This document shows, piece after piece, positions 1 to 6,676 of a DNA stretch of 15,543 nt (its first letter is position 1; each line of letters starts with the position of its first letter). The position numbers and the translations under genes were made by a program. Source of the stretch: CAYXST01 sp964472495 (GTDB lineage Bacteria; Patescibacteriota; Minisyncoccia; Portnoybacterales; UBA2143); the NCBI GenBank assembly GCA_964472495.1, contig CAYYLD010000013.1, positions 1 through 15,543 of the forward strand, written 5' to 3'. Under the pieces are notes generated by a model. The model saw nothing but the letters and a program-made list of their open reading frames with translations, did not search any database and was not told where the DNA came from.

Positions 1-718
1 ACTTGGGCGTAAAATATTGTCCAAGAGATTTTCTGTAATTAATATCTGTTTGATTGATATAATTTGTGGTTGCGGCGGCAAATTCACTATTATTGTTTTT
101 TATTTTGGCTTCTTTTGCTTTTTCATAGTTTCTAATTACGTTAATAACTTTTCCTTGAACAACTAATTCTTTGACGAAAATCGGCTTTATATTCGGATTG
201 GCCGGCTGAAGCCGAAACCTGTTTTTCTCTTTATAGATTTTTTTCAAAGTAACTTCGTCATTATTTATTAAAGCGACAACCGTTTCTCCATTTTCTGCGT
301 CTGGCTGTTTTCTGATAACTACAATATCTCTATCAAAAATTCCTTCACCGAGCATACTGTCGCCCTGAACGCGCAAGGCAAAATGTTCTCCTGTTTTAGA
401 TAATTGCGACTTCGGAACGCTAACTGTCTCTGGAAATTCAATCGCTTCAATCGGCGCGCCAGCCGCAATAGTCCCAAGCAGGGGAATTTCTATCAAACCA
501 GATTTTTTATTGCTATGATTTAACTGAATTGACCTTGGTTGATTTTCTACTTTTCTAAGCTCACCCTTGATTCTTAGATTCTCTATATGTTTATGGATAG
601 TCGCTAAAGAGGAAAGGCGAAAGTGCCTTTTTATTTCTTCAATAGTCGGCGCATAATCATTGTCTTTAATGAATTTCTTAATATAATCCAGTATTTGTTT
701 TTGTCTTTTGGTTAACAT
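1..718 (-). CDS. lexA: LexA repressor fused to N-terminus of a putative N6-adenine DNA methylase (partial)
   Basis: The frame is open from ATG at 718 to the window edge; 239 codons are visible with no stop. Residues 1-60 look like the LexA winged HTH (recognition region about 28-50). Residues about 78-198 are an S24/LexA peptidase domain: cleavage site A86-G87 in TIAAGAP, nucleophile S121 in GDSM, general base K159 in EVTLKK. All self-cleavage residues are therefore present. LexA normally ends near residue 200, but here an Asn/Ala-rich linker (200-226) leads to YRKSLGQYFTPK, which resembles the opening motif of N6-DNA methylases of type I, IIG and Eco57I kind. Known of the family: LexA represses SOS genes and self-cleaves on RecA activation. 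Inferred: cleavage would separate the DNA-binding domain from a methylase still carrying the peptidase part. The methylase call rests on only 12 residues. The start is supported by the family-typical MLTKRQKQIL; the Shine-Dalgarno is weak. Confidence 0.8.
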   Translation of the reverse strand, partial: MLTKRQKQILDYIKKFIKDNDYAPTIEEIKRHFRLSSLATIHKHIENLRIKGELRKVENQPRSIQLNHSNKKSGLIEIPLLGTIAAGAPIEAIEFPETVSVPKSQLSKTGEHFALRVQGDSMLGEGIFDRDIVVIRKQPDAENGETVVALINNDEVTLKKIYKEKNRFRLQPANPNIKPIFVKELVVQGKVINVIRNYEKAKEAKIKNNNSEFAAATTNYINQTDINYRKSLGQYFTPK

Positions 719-757
719 ATTTTCTATCCACAATTAAGTATTTGATTTAATTTGCGC

Positions 758-796
758 CTATGTTAGAATTATACCATAGCGAAAGAAAAGCGAAAA
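758..796 (-). promoter_or_regulatory. lexA promoter with palindromic operator
   Basis: On the minus strand there is an extended -10 (TGG-TATAAT, hexamer 773..768) with a poor -35 (TTTTCG, 796..791) at 17-nt spacing. The -10 lies inside a 22-nt imperfect palindrome at 758-779 with arms CTATG/CATAG; 18 of 22 positions are symmetric. An operator over the -10 of a lexA gene fits autorepression. The exact LexA box of this lineage is unknown, so this is inferred from position and symmetry. Confidence 0.6.
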
Positions 797-805
797 TGCC
801 GTCAA

Positions 806-814
806 TGTGGATAA
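806..814 (+). promoter_or_regulatory. DnaA-box-like 9-mer
   Basis: TGTGGATAA is an exact match to the DnaA box (complement TTATCCACA). It lies in the divergent lexA/AbiJ-like intergenic region. A one-mismatch copy (CTATCCACA) is at 724-732, and other exact copies are at 3424-3432 and 11794-11802. Function is not shown. Confidence 0.35.
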
Positions 815-885
815 CTTAAGAAACTTAGATTATTAAAAGAGATTTAATCGGGAATCATAATTAATATTTATTAACTTTAAATTTT

Positions 886-1734
886 ATGTTGTTTTCTCAA
901 AGAATGGGATTAAAACCTATTAAAAACATTATACAAATCGATTCGATGGATAACGATTTAAAGGTTGGCTTATGGAATGCTGCCCAGCTATTTTATTGGG
1001 ATACGGTTAGTACAAATTGGCTTTCTGGTAGTGTACATAATGATGATCTTAATATTTTGCTCCTCTTAAAAAGACTTTGGCTCGGTTTTTTTAAGGAACC
1101 CTTAGATACCCTCGATGGCCGTTTTTCTGATACTTATTCAAAAATTAGAGATCGTTTTTTTAACAAATACGAATGGTACGAAGTCTATGATTTTATAGAA
1201 TTTATTTCACAGAATTATCCGAATGAAAAAACTAATGAGTCGTTTAGGGCGAGATGTAATTCTGTTTTAGAAAAAGAATTATCAGGTTATCGTTTTGTTG
1301 ATGGGGGCTTAACAAAAATTTCTTCCGAAGAGGAGATATCTGAAATAGAGGAGGCTTTGAATATCCCAGATGAGTTTAAAGGAGTAAGGATGCACTTAAA
1401 GACAGCACTCATCAAATTATCTGATAGAAAGTCTCCTGATTATAGGAATTCAATTAAAGAATCAATCAGTGCTATAGAGGCTTTAGCAAAGATTATTTCG
1501 GGTCAACCGAAGGCCGGGCTAAGGGATGCTTTGGAAAAAATAGAAAAAGAAGTAAAATTACACCCAGCCCTAAAGGATTCTTTTATTAAATTGTATGGGT
1601 ATACAAGTGACTCAGACGGCATACGGCACGCGTTACTCGGTGAGTCGAATCTCGATTTTGAAGATGCGAAATTTATGCTAGTTTCTTCTTCGGCTTTTGT
1701 GAACTACCTTATAACTAAGTCAAGAAGGAAATAG
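886..1734 (+). CDS. AbiJ-like abortive-infection protein (AbiJ_NTD4 type with HEPN-like C-terminus)
   Basis: 282 aa, soluble, no signal peptide. The N-terminus (FSQRMG, then IIQIDSMDNDLKVGLWNA, residues 3-32) matches from memory the AbiJ N-terminal domain 4 pattern (FSERxG...IQxxxMDxxLRxxLWN). The C-terminal region (about 185-278) has KESISAIEALAK, GIRHAL (R247-H248) and DFEDAKFMLVSSSAFVNYLI, which resembles the helical HEPN-like C-terminus of AbiJ proteins; HEPN domains are often RNases. The classic HEPN Rx4-6H motif is not clear here, so nuclease activity is uncertain. The family-like N-terminus supports the ATG at 886; there is no Shine-Dalgarno. It is divergent from the LexA-methylase gene and 106 nt upstream of an unknown gene in the same direction, so a small defence block is plausible. 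No sequence search was possible. Confidence 0.65.
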   Translation: MLFSQRMGLKPIKNIIQIDSMDNDLKVGLWNAAQLFYWDTVSTNWLSGSVHNDDLNILLLLKRLWLGFFKEPLDTLDGRFSDTYSKIRDRFFNKYEWYEVYDFIEFISQNYPNEKTNESFRARCNSVLEKELSGYRFVDGGLTKISSEEEISEIEEALNIPDEFKGVRMHLKTALIKLSDRKSPDYRNSIKESISAIEALAKIISGQPKAGLRDALEKIEKEVKLHPALKDSFIKLYGYTSDSDGIRHALLGESNLDFEDAKFMLVSSSAFVNYLITKSRRK

Positions 1735-1840
1735 ATTTATATTTCTTAAGTTTATAAAGGTCAGAAATATTAAACCTAAGGATTAATGAATTAATATTAG
1801 ACTGAATTACATATCCAAAAGTCTTTAAAGGGATTAGAAA

Positions 1841-2764
1841 ATGAACCAATTAGATTTATTAAATCAACAGGCTCAAGAAGTTAGTAGTTTTTTGAATTCG
1901 CTTAGCAGAGAAAAAATTGATGAAATTAACGCAAAAATTAAACATGATAACGATAAGGTTTATAGAGAATTCAAGGAAAATTTAATTAAGGGAAGATGTT
2001 TTCTTTGTCAAAGACTACTTAGTGATTTCATGATTAAAGAGCCTTGCATACATTGGTTATTGCGTCCTGCTGGCTTTGATAAAAAGCATACGAGGCTTGT
2101 TTTTCGTAAATTTAATTATCTGCGAATACAATCTTACGTTCGGTGGATTGCGAATACAGAAATACCAGCCGGTAATATAAATGACCTTGAAGAAGAAAAA
2201 AATCCAGATAAGATTTTTGAGTATACTGTCCGATATAAAAATTTAGAATGGTCATTCTCCTGCGGTAAAGGAGATATGGAGGGTCATCGTTTTGCGTTCA
2301 ATAAAGAAGCAAGAAAACCTCATTATCATTTTCAGATGAGGATTGATGGAAGGCCTTTTATTAATTATAGAGATTTACACATTCCGTTTACTCAAGAAGA
2401 CTTATGGCATTTACCTATTATTCTAGGTATGGTTGAAGGAGCTGAATTTGCTAACTATCACGGCACAGGAATGCAAGACATTATGTCTAAGGTTGATCCC
2501 GAGAATCTTTTAGCTGCAATGAAGAATACCGACGATCAAAAAAATGGAGTTTACAATCTACAAACTCTTATAGAAGCAGAACCCGGCAAAAAGTTATCTG
2601 GAACAGAGCTTGCCGAAATATTGAAAAAACACAAAGAAACAGGAATTCCTATAGCAAGATTAATTAGGAGTATAAAAAATGTAGGTCGAGCAACGACATA
2701 TATCACTCCGGGTCCGCGAGTTCCAGATCAGGCAGGACGTAAATCAGGCAAAAAGAAGCGTTGA
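1841..2764 (+). CDS. Hypothetical protein with N-terminal Cys/His cluster
   Basis: 307 aa, not recognised. Residues 1-50 are charged and helical. Residues 51-75 carry CFLC (C53, C56) and EPCIHW (C69, H71), a possible zinc site of CxxC...CxH form. The centre holds an Arg/Trp/Tyr-rich part and PHYHFQMRIDGRPF (H161, H163). The C-terminus (250-285) is a Lys-rich helical stretch ending in a basic GRKSGKKKR tail that could bind nucleic acid. There is no membrane segment. An AAAGGGA Shine-Dalgarno-like sequence 7 nt before the ATG supports the start. It follows the AbiJ-like gene on the same strand with a 106-nt gap, so co-transcription is possible. The HxH pattern recalls HIT-type proteins but the surrounding sequence does not support that. 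Function is unknown. Confidence 0.75.
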   Translation: MNQLDLLNQQAQEVSSFLNSLSREKIDEINAKIKHDNDKVYREFKENLIKGRCFLCQRLLSDFMIKEPCIHWLLRPAGFDKKHTRLVFRKFNYLRIQSYVRWIANTEIPAGNINDLEEEKNPDKIFEYTVRYKNLEWSFSCGKGDMEGHRFAFNKEARKPHYHFQMRIDGRPFINYRDLHIPFTQEDLWHLPIILGMVEGAEFANYHGTGMQDIMSKVDPENLLAAMKNTDDQKNGVYNLQTLIEAEPGKKLSGTELAEILKKHKETGIPIARLIRSIKNVGRATTYITPGPRVPDQAGRKSGKKKR

Positions 2765-2809
2765 TTTCATCAATCGGGATCAGCTATGAACAGATAATAG
2801 GTATTCCAC

Positions 2810-2837
2810 TTGACTACATTTTACAGGGCGGTATAAT
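2810..2837 (+). promoter_or_regulatory. Strong sigma70-like promoter (TTGACT-16-TATAAT)
   Basis: TTGACT (2810-2815), a 16-nt spacer and a perfect TATAAT (2832-2837) predict transcription from about 2844. No credible coding region follows until the terminator at 3251, so this probably drives an RNA gene. Confidence 0.6.
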
Positions 2838-2843
2838 CGAGTT

Positions 2844-3278
2844 AAATCAAGTCGAAAAGCACTTCACAATCAAACCACATTCTCAATTTGTGAGAGTGCG
2901 CGGAAGAAAAAGCAATCATTTGTGTAGTTTGTAGCGGATTATGTGTTGCGGTTTTAAGAGACGATGGATGACCGGGCCGAAATCGCCCAAACCGCATAAC
3001 CATGCTGATGTAGCGGAATTCACGTAGGGGATTTTCTATGCGAAACACCTCCTTTCTAGATATTTTTGAATATCTGGGGTGTCGATTAGAGTTGAGAATT
3101 GAGAATTCTATTTTCAACTCCAGGGTGTTGGCCGAACAGCCCTAAATATCGGCTTTTGGGACAACTACACAAGATTTGACAAATTTATCAAAATTTTAAT
3201 TTTGTGATTAAATTCGTCATCCGCCTCTGGCGGAGCAATTATTGGTTCAGAAAATACTTGCTTTGACAAGTATTTTTT
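2844..3278 (+). ncRNA. Candidate structured noncoding RNA, about 435 nt, family unknown
   Basis: The stretch 2844-3278 lies between a near-consensus promoter and an intrinsic terminator and has no convincing ORF on the plus strand. It is rich in local helices: 2878-2898 (8 bp with one GU), 2947-2954 with 2989-2996 (8 bp perfect) enclosing GGGC/GCCC, 3058-3075 (7 bp), 3089-3095 with 3114-3120 (7 bp), 3122-3143, and the terminator. I looked for tmRNA (no T-loop, CCA end or tag), RNase P RNA (no GAGGAAAGTCC or ACAGAA regions) and SRP RNA and found none. It holds CACCTCCTTT (3046-3055), identical to a 16S anti-Shine-Dalgarno tail. The alternative is a minus-strand 91-codon ORF (3117..2842) with poor protein character. 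Confidence 0.45.
3251..3278 (+). terminator. Intrinsic terminator
   Basis: Arms AAAATACTTG (3251-3260) and CAAGTATTTT (3267-3276) form a 10-bp perfect stem with a 6-nt loop that runs into T's. It would end the transcript from 2844. The downstream tRNA promoter overlaps it. Confidence 0.65.
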
Positions 3279-3286
3279 GTTAAAAT
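3258..3286 (+). promoter_or_regulatory. Probable tRNA-Ile promoter
   Basis: An extended -10, TGT-TAAAAT (hexamer 3281-3286), has a half-matching -35, TTGCTT (3258-3263), at 17 nt. The predicted start is about 10 nt before the tRNA. The same TGn-extended -10 style is seen before lexA and the gene at 3532. Confidence 0.45.
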
Positions 3287-3302
3287 CACCATCAAGCGGT
3301 AG

Positions 3303-3375
3303 GGGCGGGTAGTTCAGTGGTTAGAACGCTTCTCTGATAAAGAAGAGGTCGGAGGTTCGATTCCTCCTCCGCCCA
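3303..3375 (+). tRNA. tRNA-Ile (anticodon GAT)
   Basis: A complete 73-nt cloverleaf. Acceptor GGGCGGG pairs with TCCGCCC (one G-T), the anticodon stem is CTTCT/AGAAG with loop CTGATAA (anticodon GAT at 3336-3338), and the T-loop is GTTCGATTC. The discriminator is A and CCA is not encoded, so CCA must be added by nucleotidyltransferase. It reads AUC/AUU. In many bacteria this tRNA sits in the 16S-23S spacer; here a protein gene separates it from 23S and no 16S is nearby. Confidence 0.95.
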
Positions 3376-3383
3376 CTTTTCTT

Positions 3384-3413
3384 AAAATTCGTCTTCCGGG
3401 AGACGAATTTTTT
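3384..3413 (+). terminator. Intrinsic terminator after tRNA-Ile
   Basis: An 11-bp perfect stem, AAAATTCGTCT (3384-3394) with AGACGAATTTT (3401-3411), has a 6-nt loop and runs into a T tract. It ends the tRNA transcript. Confidence 0.85.
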
Positions 3414-3423
3414 GATTTCTGAC

Positions 3424-3461
3424 TTATCCACAGGTCAGTAATGGGTTTTTTGTGTTAAGAT
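3424..3461 (+). promoter_or_regulatory. Probable promoter of the 3532 gene, with DnaA-box-like site
   Basis: An extended -10, TGT-TAAGAT (hexamer 3456-3461), lies about 70 nt before the start codon; no clear -35 is seen. An exact DnaA-box 9-mer TTATCCACA at 3424-3432 lies just upstream of the -35 region. Promoter use is inferred. Confidence 0.4.
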
Positions 3462-3531
3462 TTAATAGAGTGTCAGAGAGATTCTGTTATCAATAAGGTT
3501 AAAAATAATTTAGAGAAAGGGGGTGAAAAAA

Positions 3532-4212
3532 ATGGTAGTCCAAACCTGGACTGAGGTAATTACATCTTCTCTGCAAACCCTTTGGGCTGGCTTTATCGGG
3601 TTTTTGCCAAGACTTTTAGGAGCGGTTATTATCTTTCTGATTGGCTGGTTAATCGCTGTTGTCCTAGCTAAATTAGCTGATCAAATTATCCGCGTCCTCA
3701 GAATCGACCAGATTTTAGAGAAAATGGGGTTTAAGAGAAGTTTGGAAAAAGCTAATTTGAAGTTAAATTCAGGCAAGTTTATCGGTGAATTAGTTAAGTG
3801 GTTTTTTATCATCGTCTTCTTAATGGCCGCTACGGACATTCTCGAATTGTTCCAAGTAACCGAGTTTTTGAGAAGAATTCTTCTTTATATCCCTCATCTG
3901 ATTGTGGCCGTCCTTATTCTTTTAGCGGCTGTCCTTATCGCCAACCTTTTACAGAAACTGGTTAAGGCAAGCGTTGAAGCGGCGGGCTTAAGAGGAGCCA
4001 ATTTCTTAAGTGCGGTGACTAAATGGGCTATATTAGTCTTTGCTGTCTTGGCTGCTTTGCTCCAACTGGGTATCGTCCCGGCTTTAATCCAAACGATTTT
4101 CACTGGCTTTGTTGCTGCCTTGGCAATTGCCGCTGGCTTGGCTTTCGGCTTGGGAGGCAAAGATTTGGCTGCTCAAGTTCTCGGCCGGATGAAAAAGGAT
4201 GTTTTGGAATAA
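3532..4212 (+). CDS. Small MscS-like / conserved TM-helix membrane protein
   Basis: 226 aa from ATG 3532. A longer GTG start at 3523 lies inside the strong Shine-Dalgarno GGGGGTG (3519-3525, 6 nt before the ATG), so the ATG is preferred. About five hydrophobic segments lie near residues 18-48, 84-106, 117-142, 160-180 and 186-210. Residues 192-211 (GFVAALAIAAGLAFGLGGKD) resemble the pore-lining Gly/Ala helix of MscS-family channels and the conserved TM-helix (CmpX-like) family. The large cytoplasmic beta/vestibule domain of full MscS (about 286 aa) is missing, as in the short TM-helix relatives. Likely role: inner-membrane channel or membrane-stress protein; gating is not established. It is a single gene between the tRNA terminator and the rRNA promoter. 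Confidence 0.8.
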   Translation: MVVQTWTEVITSSLQTLWAGFIGFLPRLLGAVIIFLIGWLIAVVLAKLADQIIRVLRIDQILEKMGFKRSLEKANLKLNSGKFIGELVKWFFIIVFLMAATDILELFQVTEFLRRILLYIPHLIVAVLILLAAVLIANLLQKLVKASVEAAGLRGANFLSAVTKWAILVFAVLAALLQLGIVPALIQTIFTGFVAALAIAAGLAFGLGGKDLAAQVLGRMKKDVLE

Positions 4213-4230
4213 GGAGATTGTTAAAGAATG

Positions 4231-4271
4231 TTGACTAAAAAGCCTTGACAGGGCTAAATGGTTAATATACT
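4231..4271 (+). promoter_or_regulatory. Probable rRNA promoter region
   Basis: TTGACT at 4231-4236 and TTGACA at 4245-4250 are followed by TATACT at 4266-4271. The TTGACA-TATACT spacing is only 15 nt, shorter than ideal. The position, between the 3532 gene and a boxA-containing 23S leader, fits an independent promoter for the 23S-5S unit. Confidence 0.5.
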
Positions 4272-4315
4272 CTAAAGAAAGAAACATGAATCAATTAAAA
4301 AGACCAATTACTATA

Positions 4316-4390
4316 GGAAGCGGTGGATAACTGTTTAGGATTGTTTCGTTTCTTAATTACGAGAAGACCGCTTTCTGTAGCGGTCTTTTT
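4316..4390 (+). promoter_or_regulatory. Terminator-like hairpin with competing upstream strand in rRNA leader
   Basis: A 9-bp perfect hairpin (4364-4372 with 4379-4387, loop TTCTGT) runs into TTTTT and looks like an intrinsic terminator. An upstream strand, GGAAGCGGT (4316-4324), can pair over 9 positions (one G-U) with 4367-4375, the same bases as the terminator's 5' arm. The two structures exclude each other, as in an attenuator. boxA follows directly. Pairing is read from sequence; regulation is inferred. Confidence 0.5.
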
Positions 4391-4393
4391 AAT

Positions 4394-4406
4394 TGCTCTT
4401 TGACAA
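4394..4406 (+). promoter_or_regulatory. rRNA boxA antitermination site
   Basis: TGCTCTTTGACAA closely matches the rrn boxA consensus (TGCTCTTTAACA and relatives), bound in RNA by NusB-NusE. It lies in the 23S leader straight after a terminator-like hairpin. The embedded TTGACA could be misread as a -35. Confidence 0.7.
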
Positions 4407-4433
4407 TTGAATTAAGAAGCAGGTAAAAATATA

Positions 4434-4455
4434 CAGCAGAAAAAAATGCGGTTTC
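4434..4455 (+). other. 23S processing stem, 5' arm (pairs with 8574-8595)
   Basis: This 22-nt arm pairs with 8574-8595 over its full length with one G-U. It would close the pre-23S transcript into an RNase III-type processing stem. The inner helix at the mature ends is 4522-4531 with 8503-8512. Confidence 0.75.
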
Positions 4456-4676
4456 TGTCATCGGGCCAGCTTTTGTTCGGGGAAAGTTAAATTGTCTTTG
4501 GTGATTCCTTAGCAAAAGATTGGTCTGGTGGTCGTAAGGGCTTATGGTGGATGCCTTGACATAAAGAGCCGATGAAGGACGTGGTGTGACTGCGATAAGC
4601 CTCGGGGAGGTGTCTAACAACCTTTGATCCGGGGATATCCGAATGGGGAAACCTGATTTTGCGATGAGCAAAATCG

Positions 4677-4694
4677 TCCCGCAGTATTGCGGGA
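4677..4694. repeat. CCCGCAGTA palindrome, copy 1 (in 23S 5' domain)
   Basis: An 18-nt hairpin (TCCCGCA/TGCGGGA around the loop) sits in a variable 5'-domain helix of mature 23S rRNA. The same motif recurs at 5199-5216, 6799-6818 and 8080-8097. Confidence 0.7.
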
Positions 4695-5103
4695 AGGGAA
4701 CCCGGGGAAGTGAAACATCTCAGTACCCGGAGGAAAAGAGAACAAGGTCGCTTTAAGCGATATATTCCCTAAGTAGCGGCGAGCGAAAAGGGAGGAGTCT
4801 AAACTCATTCTTGTTTTACTTTTGTTAAGCAGGAATGGGGGTTGGAAGGTGATAACATTCCGGAGCATCCTGCGGTCGCTCCGCCAGCCGGCGGAAGGCG
4901 ATTGCTGGATACTTCGGAGGGAGTCTATCAAGATAGAGGTTGGTTAATCGAAGCTTGCTGGGAAGCGGAACCAAAGAGGGTAATAGTCCCGTAGACGAAA
5001 ACCCCTTTATGCTCCTAGTTATTATTCTTAAGTACCTTGGGACCAGACTGTCCCACGGGAAGCTGGCAGTCCTATTCTGCCAAGACTAAATACTCTTTGT
5101 GTT

Positions 5104-5142
<39 letters not shown>

Positions 5143-5198
5143 GCCCGGTGAGGGCGGTGAAATAGAACCTGAAACCATAGGCCTACAAAGACTCGGAG

Positions 5199-5216
5199 TC
5201 CCGCAGTAATGCGGGA
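5199..5216. repeat. CCCGCAGTA palindrome, copy 2 (near H25)
   Basis: An 18-nt element differing from copy 1 at one loop base. It sits in the H25-like variable helix of mature 23S rRNA, a helix known to accept insertions in other bacteria. Confidence 0.7.
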
Positions 5217-5322
5217 TGACGGGGTGCTTTTTGCAGAACGAGCCAACGAGTGTATCTAGATGGCTTGTCTAAGTCCGAGCAGGACGGAGACATAGTGAAA
5301 GCGAGGGTTAAAAGCCCGCCTG

Positions 5323-5337
5323 TCCGCCTTTGGCGGA
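5323..5337. repeat. TCCGCC-TTT-GGCGGA palindrome in 23S
   Basis: A 15-nt hairpin at a variable 23S helix tip. Its exact reverse complement is at 11536-11550 within a cruciform, a one-mismatch copy is at 3220-3234, and a related form (loop AGCC) is at 4880-4895. Confidence 0.6.
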
Positions 5338-5845
5338 CTGTCATTTGGATACGACCCGAAACCAAAGCGAGCTAACCATGGCCAGGATGAACCCGGTTTA
5401 ATCGCCGGGGGAGGTCCGCACCCACTAGCCGTGCAACACTAGGGGATGAGCTGTGGTTAGAAGTGAAAAGCTAATCGAGCTTGGTAATAGCTGGTTCTTC
5501 CCGAAATAGCTTTAGGGCTAGCCTTATGCGTTTCCTGACCGAGGTAGAGCACTGAATGGATGTAGATGGATTTTTCCTACTGCATCCAATCAAACTCCGA
5601 ATTCGGTCAGATTAAAGCATAGGAGTCAGACTGTGGGGGCTAAGCTCCATAGTCAAGAGGAAAACAGTCCAGACTGTCGTCTAAGGTCCCTAAATCAAGC
5701 TCAGTGGGAAAGGAAGTAAGATTTCTCTAACAGCTAGGAGGTTGGCTTAGAAGCAGCCATCCTTTAAAGAGTGCGTAACAGCTCACTAGTCTAGAGATTT
5801 TGCGCCGAAAATTCAACGGGGCTAAGCTTGATACCGAAGACACAG

Positions 5846-5943
5846 CCCTGCACCTTTCTTTTGATTATATCTATTTTCTAAGGTAAATTTGGTTGAGCGT
5901 TATAAAGATCAATATAGGATATAGTTAGAAGAAAGGTGCAGGG
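5846..5943 (+). other. IVS-like expansion of 23S helix 45
   Basis: A perfect 15-bp stem (5846-5860 with 5929-5943) closes a 68-nt AT-rich apical part between TACCGAAGACACAG and GGGTAGGGAAGCGTTC. This corresponds to H45 (about 1170 in E. coli), a classical site of intervening sequences removed by RNase III without religation. It may be cleaved out, leaving fragmented 23S, or remain as an expansion; sequence alone cannot tell. Confidence 0.65.
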
Positions 5944-6676
5944 GGTAGGGAAGCGTTCTTTGGACAGCGAAGTTCAAGCGCGAGCTTGGGTGGAGTCCAG
6001 AGAAGTGAGAATGTTGGCATGAGTAACCGCAAATCCGGTGAGATACCGGATCGCCGAAAGCCCAAGGTTTCCTTGGCAATGGATATCAGCCAAGGGTTAG
6101 GCGGGCCTAAGTTAGCGACCTGTTTTTAAGCAGGCGTCTAGCGATGGACAGACGGTTAATATTCCGTCCCCCGAGCACTTTTTCGATGGAAGGACGGAGT
6201 TTAGTAGCTTGAGCGGCTTATTGGATTGCCGTTTTCAACTTAAGGATGTCTGTTTGGCAAATCCGGCAGATAAATCCAAGGGTTGAGAAAAGATTTTTCT
6301 TCGGAAGAATCGATTCAAGTGAGCAAGCTTCCAAGAAAAGTTCCTAGAGTTAAAAGTGTTCGGTCCGTACCGCAAACCGACACAGGTGGGCAGGGCGAGT
6401 AGCCCAAGGCGAACGGGTGATTCCTCGTGAAGGAACTCGGCAAAACAGCGGGTGTAACTTCGGAATATGCCCTGCCGTCTTTATGACGGCCGCAGCAAAA
6501 GATTCCTGGCGACTGTTTATCAAAAACACAACTCCCTGCTAACTCGCAAGAGGATGTATAGGGGGTGACGCCTGACCAATGCTAGAAGGTTAACGGCTGA
6601 GGTGGTTGTCTTTTAGATGACTGCTGAAGCCCGAAGCCCTAGTCAATGTCGGTGGTAACTATAACTATCCTAAGGT

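Noticed and set aside
2761..2934. Plus-strand TTG ORF of 57 codons overlapping the stop of the 307-aa gene
   Set aside because: The TTGA overlap suggests coupling, but there is no recognisable domain, and the promoter at 2810 lies inside it; too weak to call.
3001..3035. tRNA-Leu-like 5' fragment (GCTGATGTAGCGGAATT)
   Set aside because: Only about 17 nt fit; no anticodon arm, T-arm or acceptor 3' strand follows.
2842..3117. Minus-strand 91-codon ORF
   Set aside because: Its only good Shine-Dalgarno (AAAGGAGGTG) lies inside the frame, the codon placed for it is ATA, composition is not protein-like, and a strong plus-strand promoter and terminator frame the region. Kept only as an alternative to the ncRNA.
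3894..4287. Short ORFs in other frames of the MscS-like gene
   Set aside because: The plus-strand membrane protein explains the region, with a strong Shine-Dalgarno and clear TM pattern.
4400..4405. TTGACA as a -35 box before 23S
   Set aside because: It is part of boxA, and no -10 lies at 16-18 nt.
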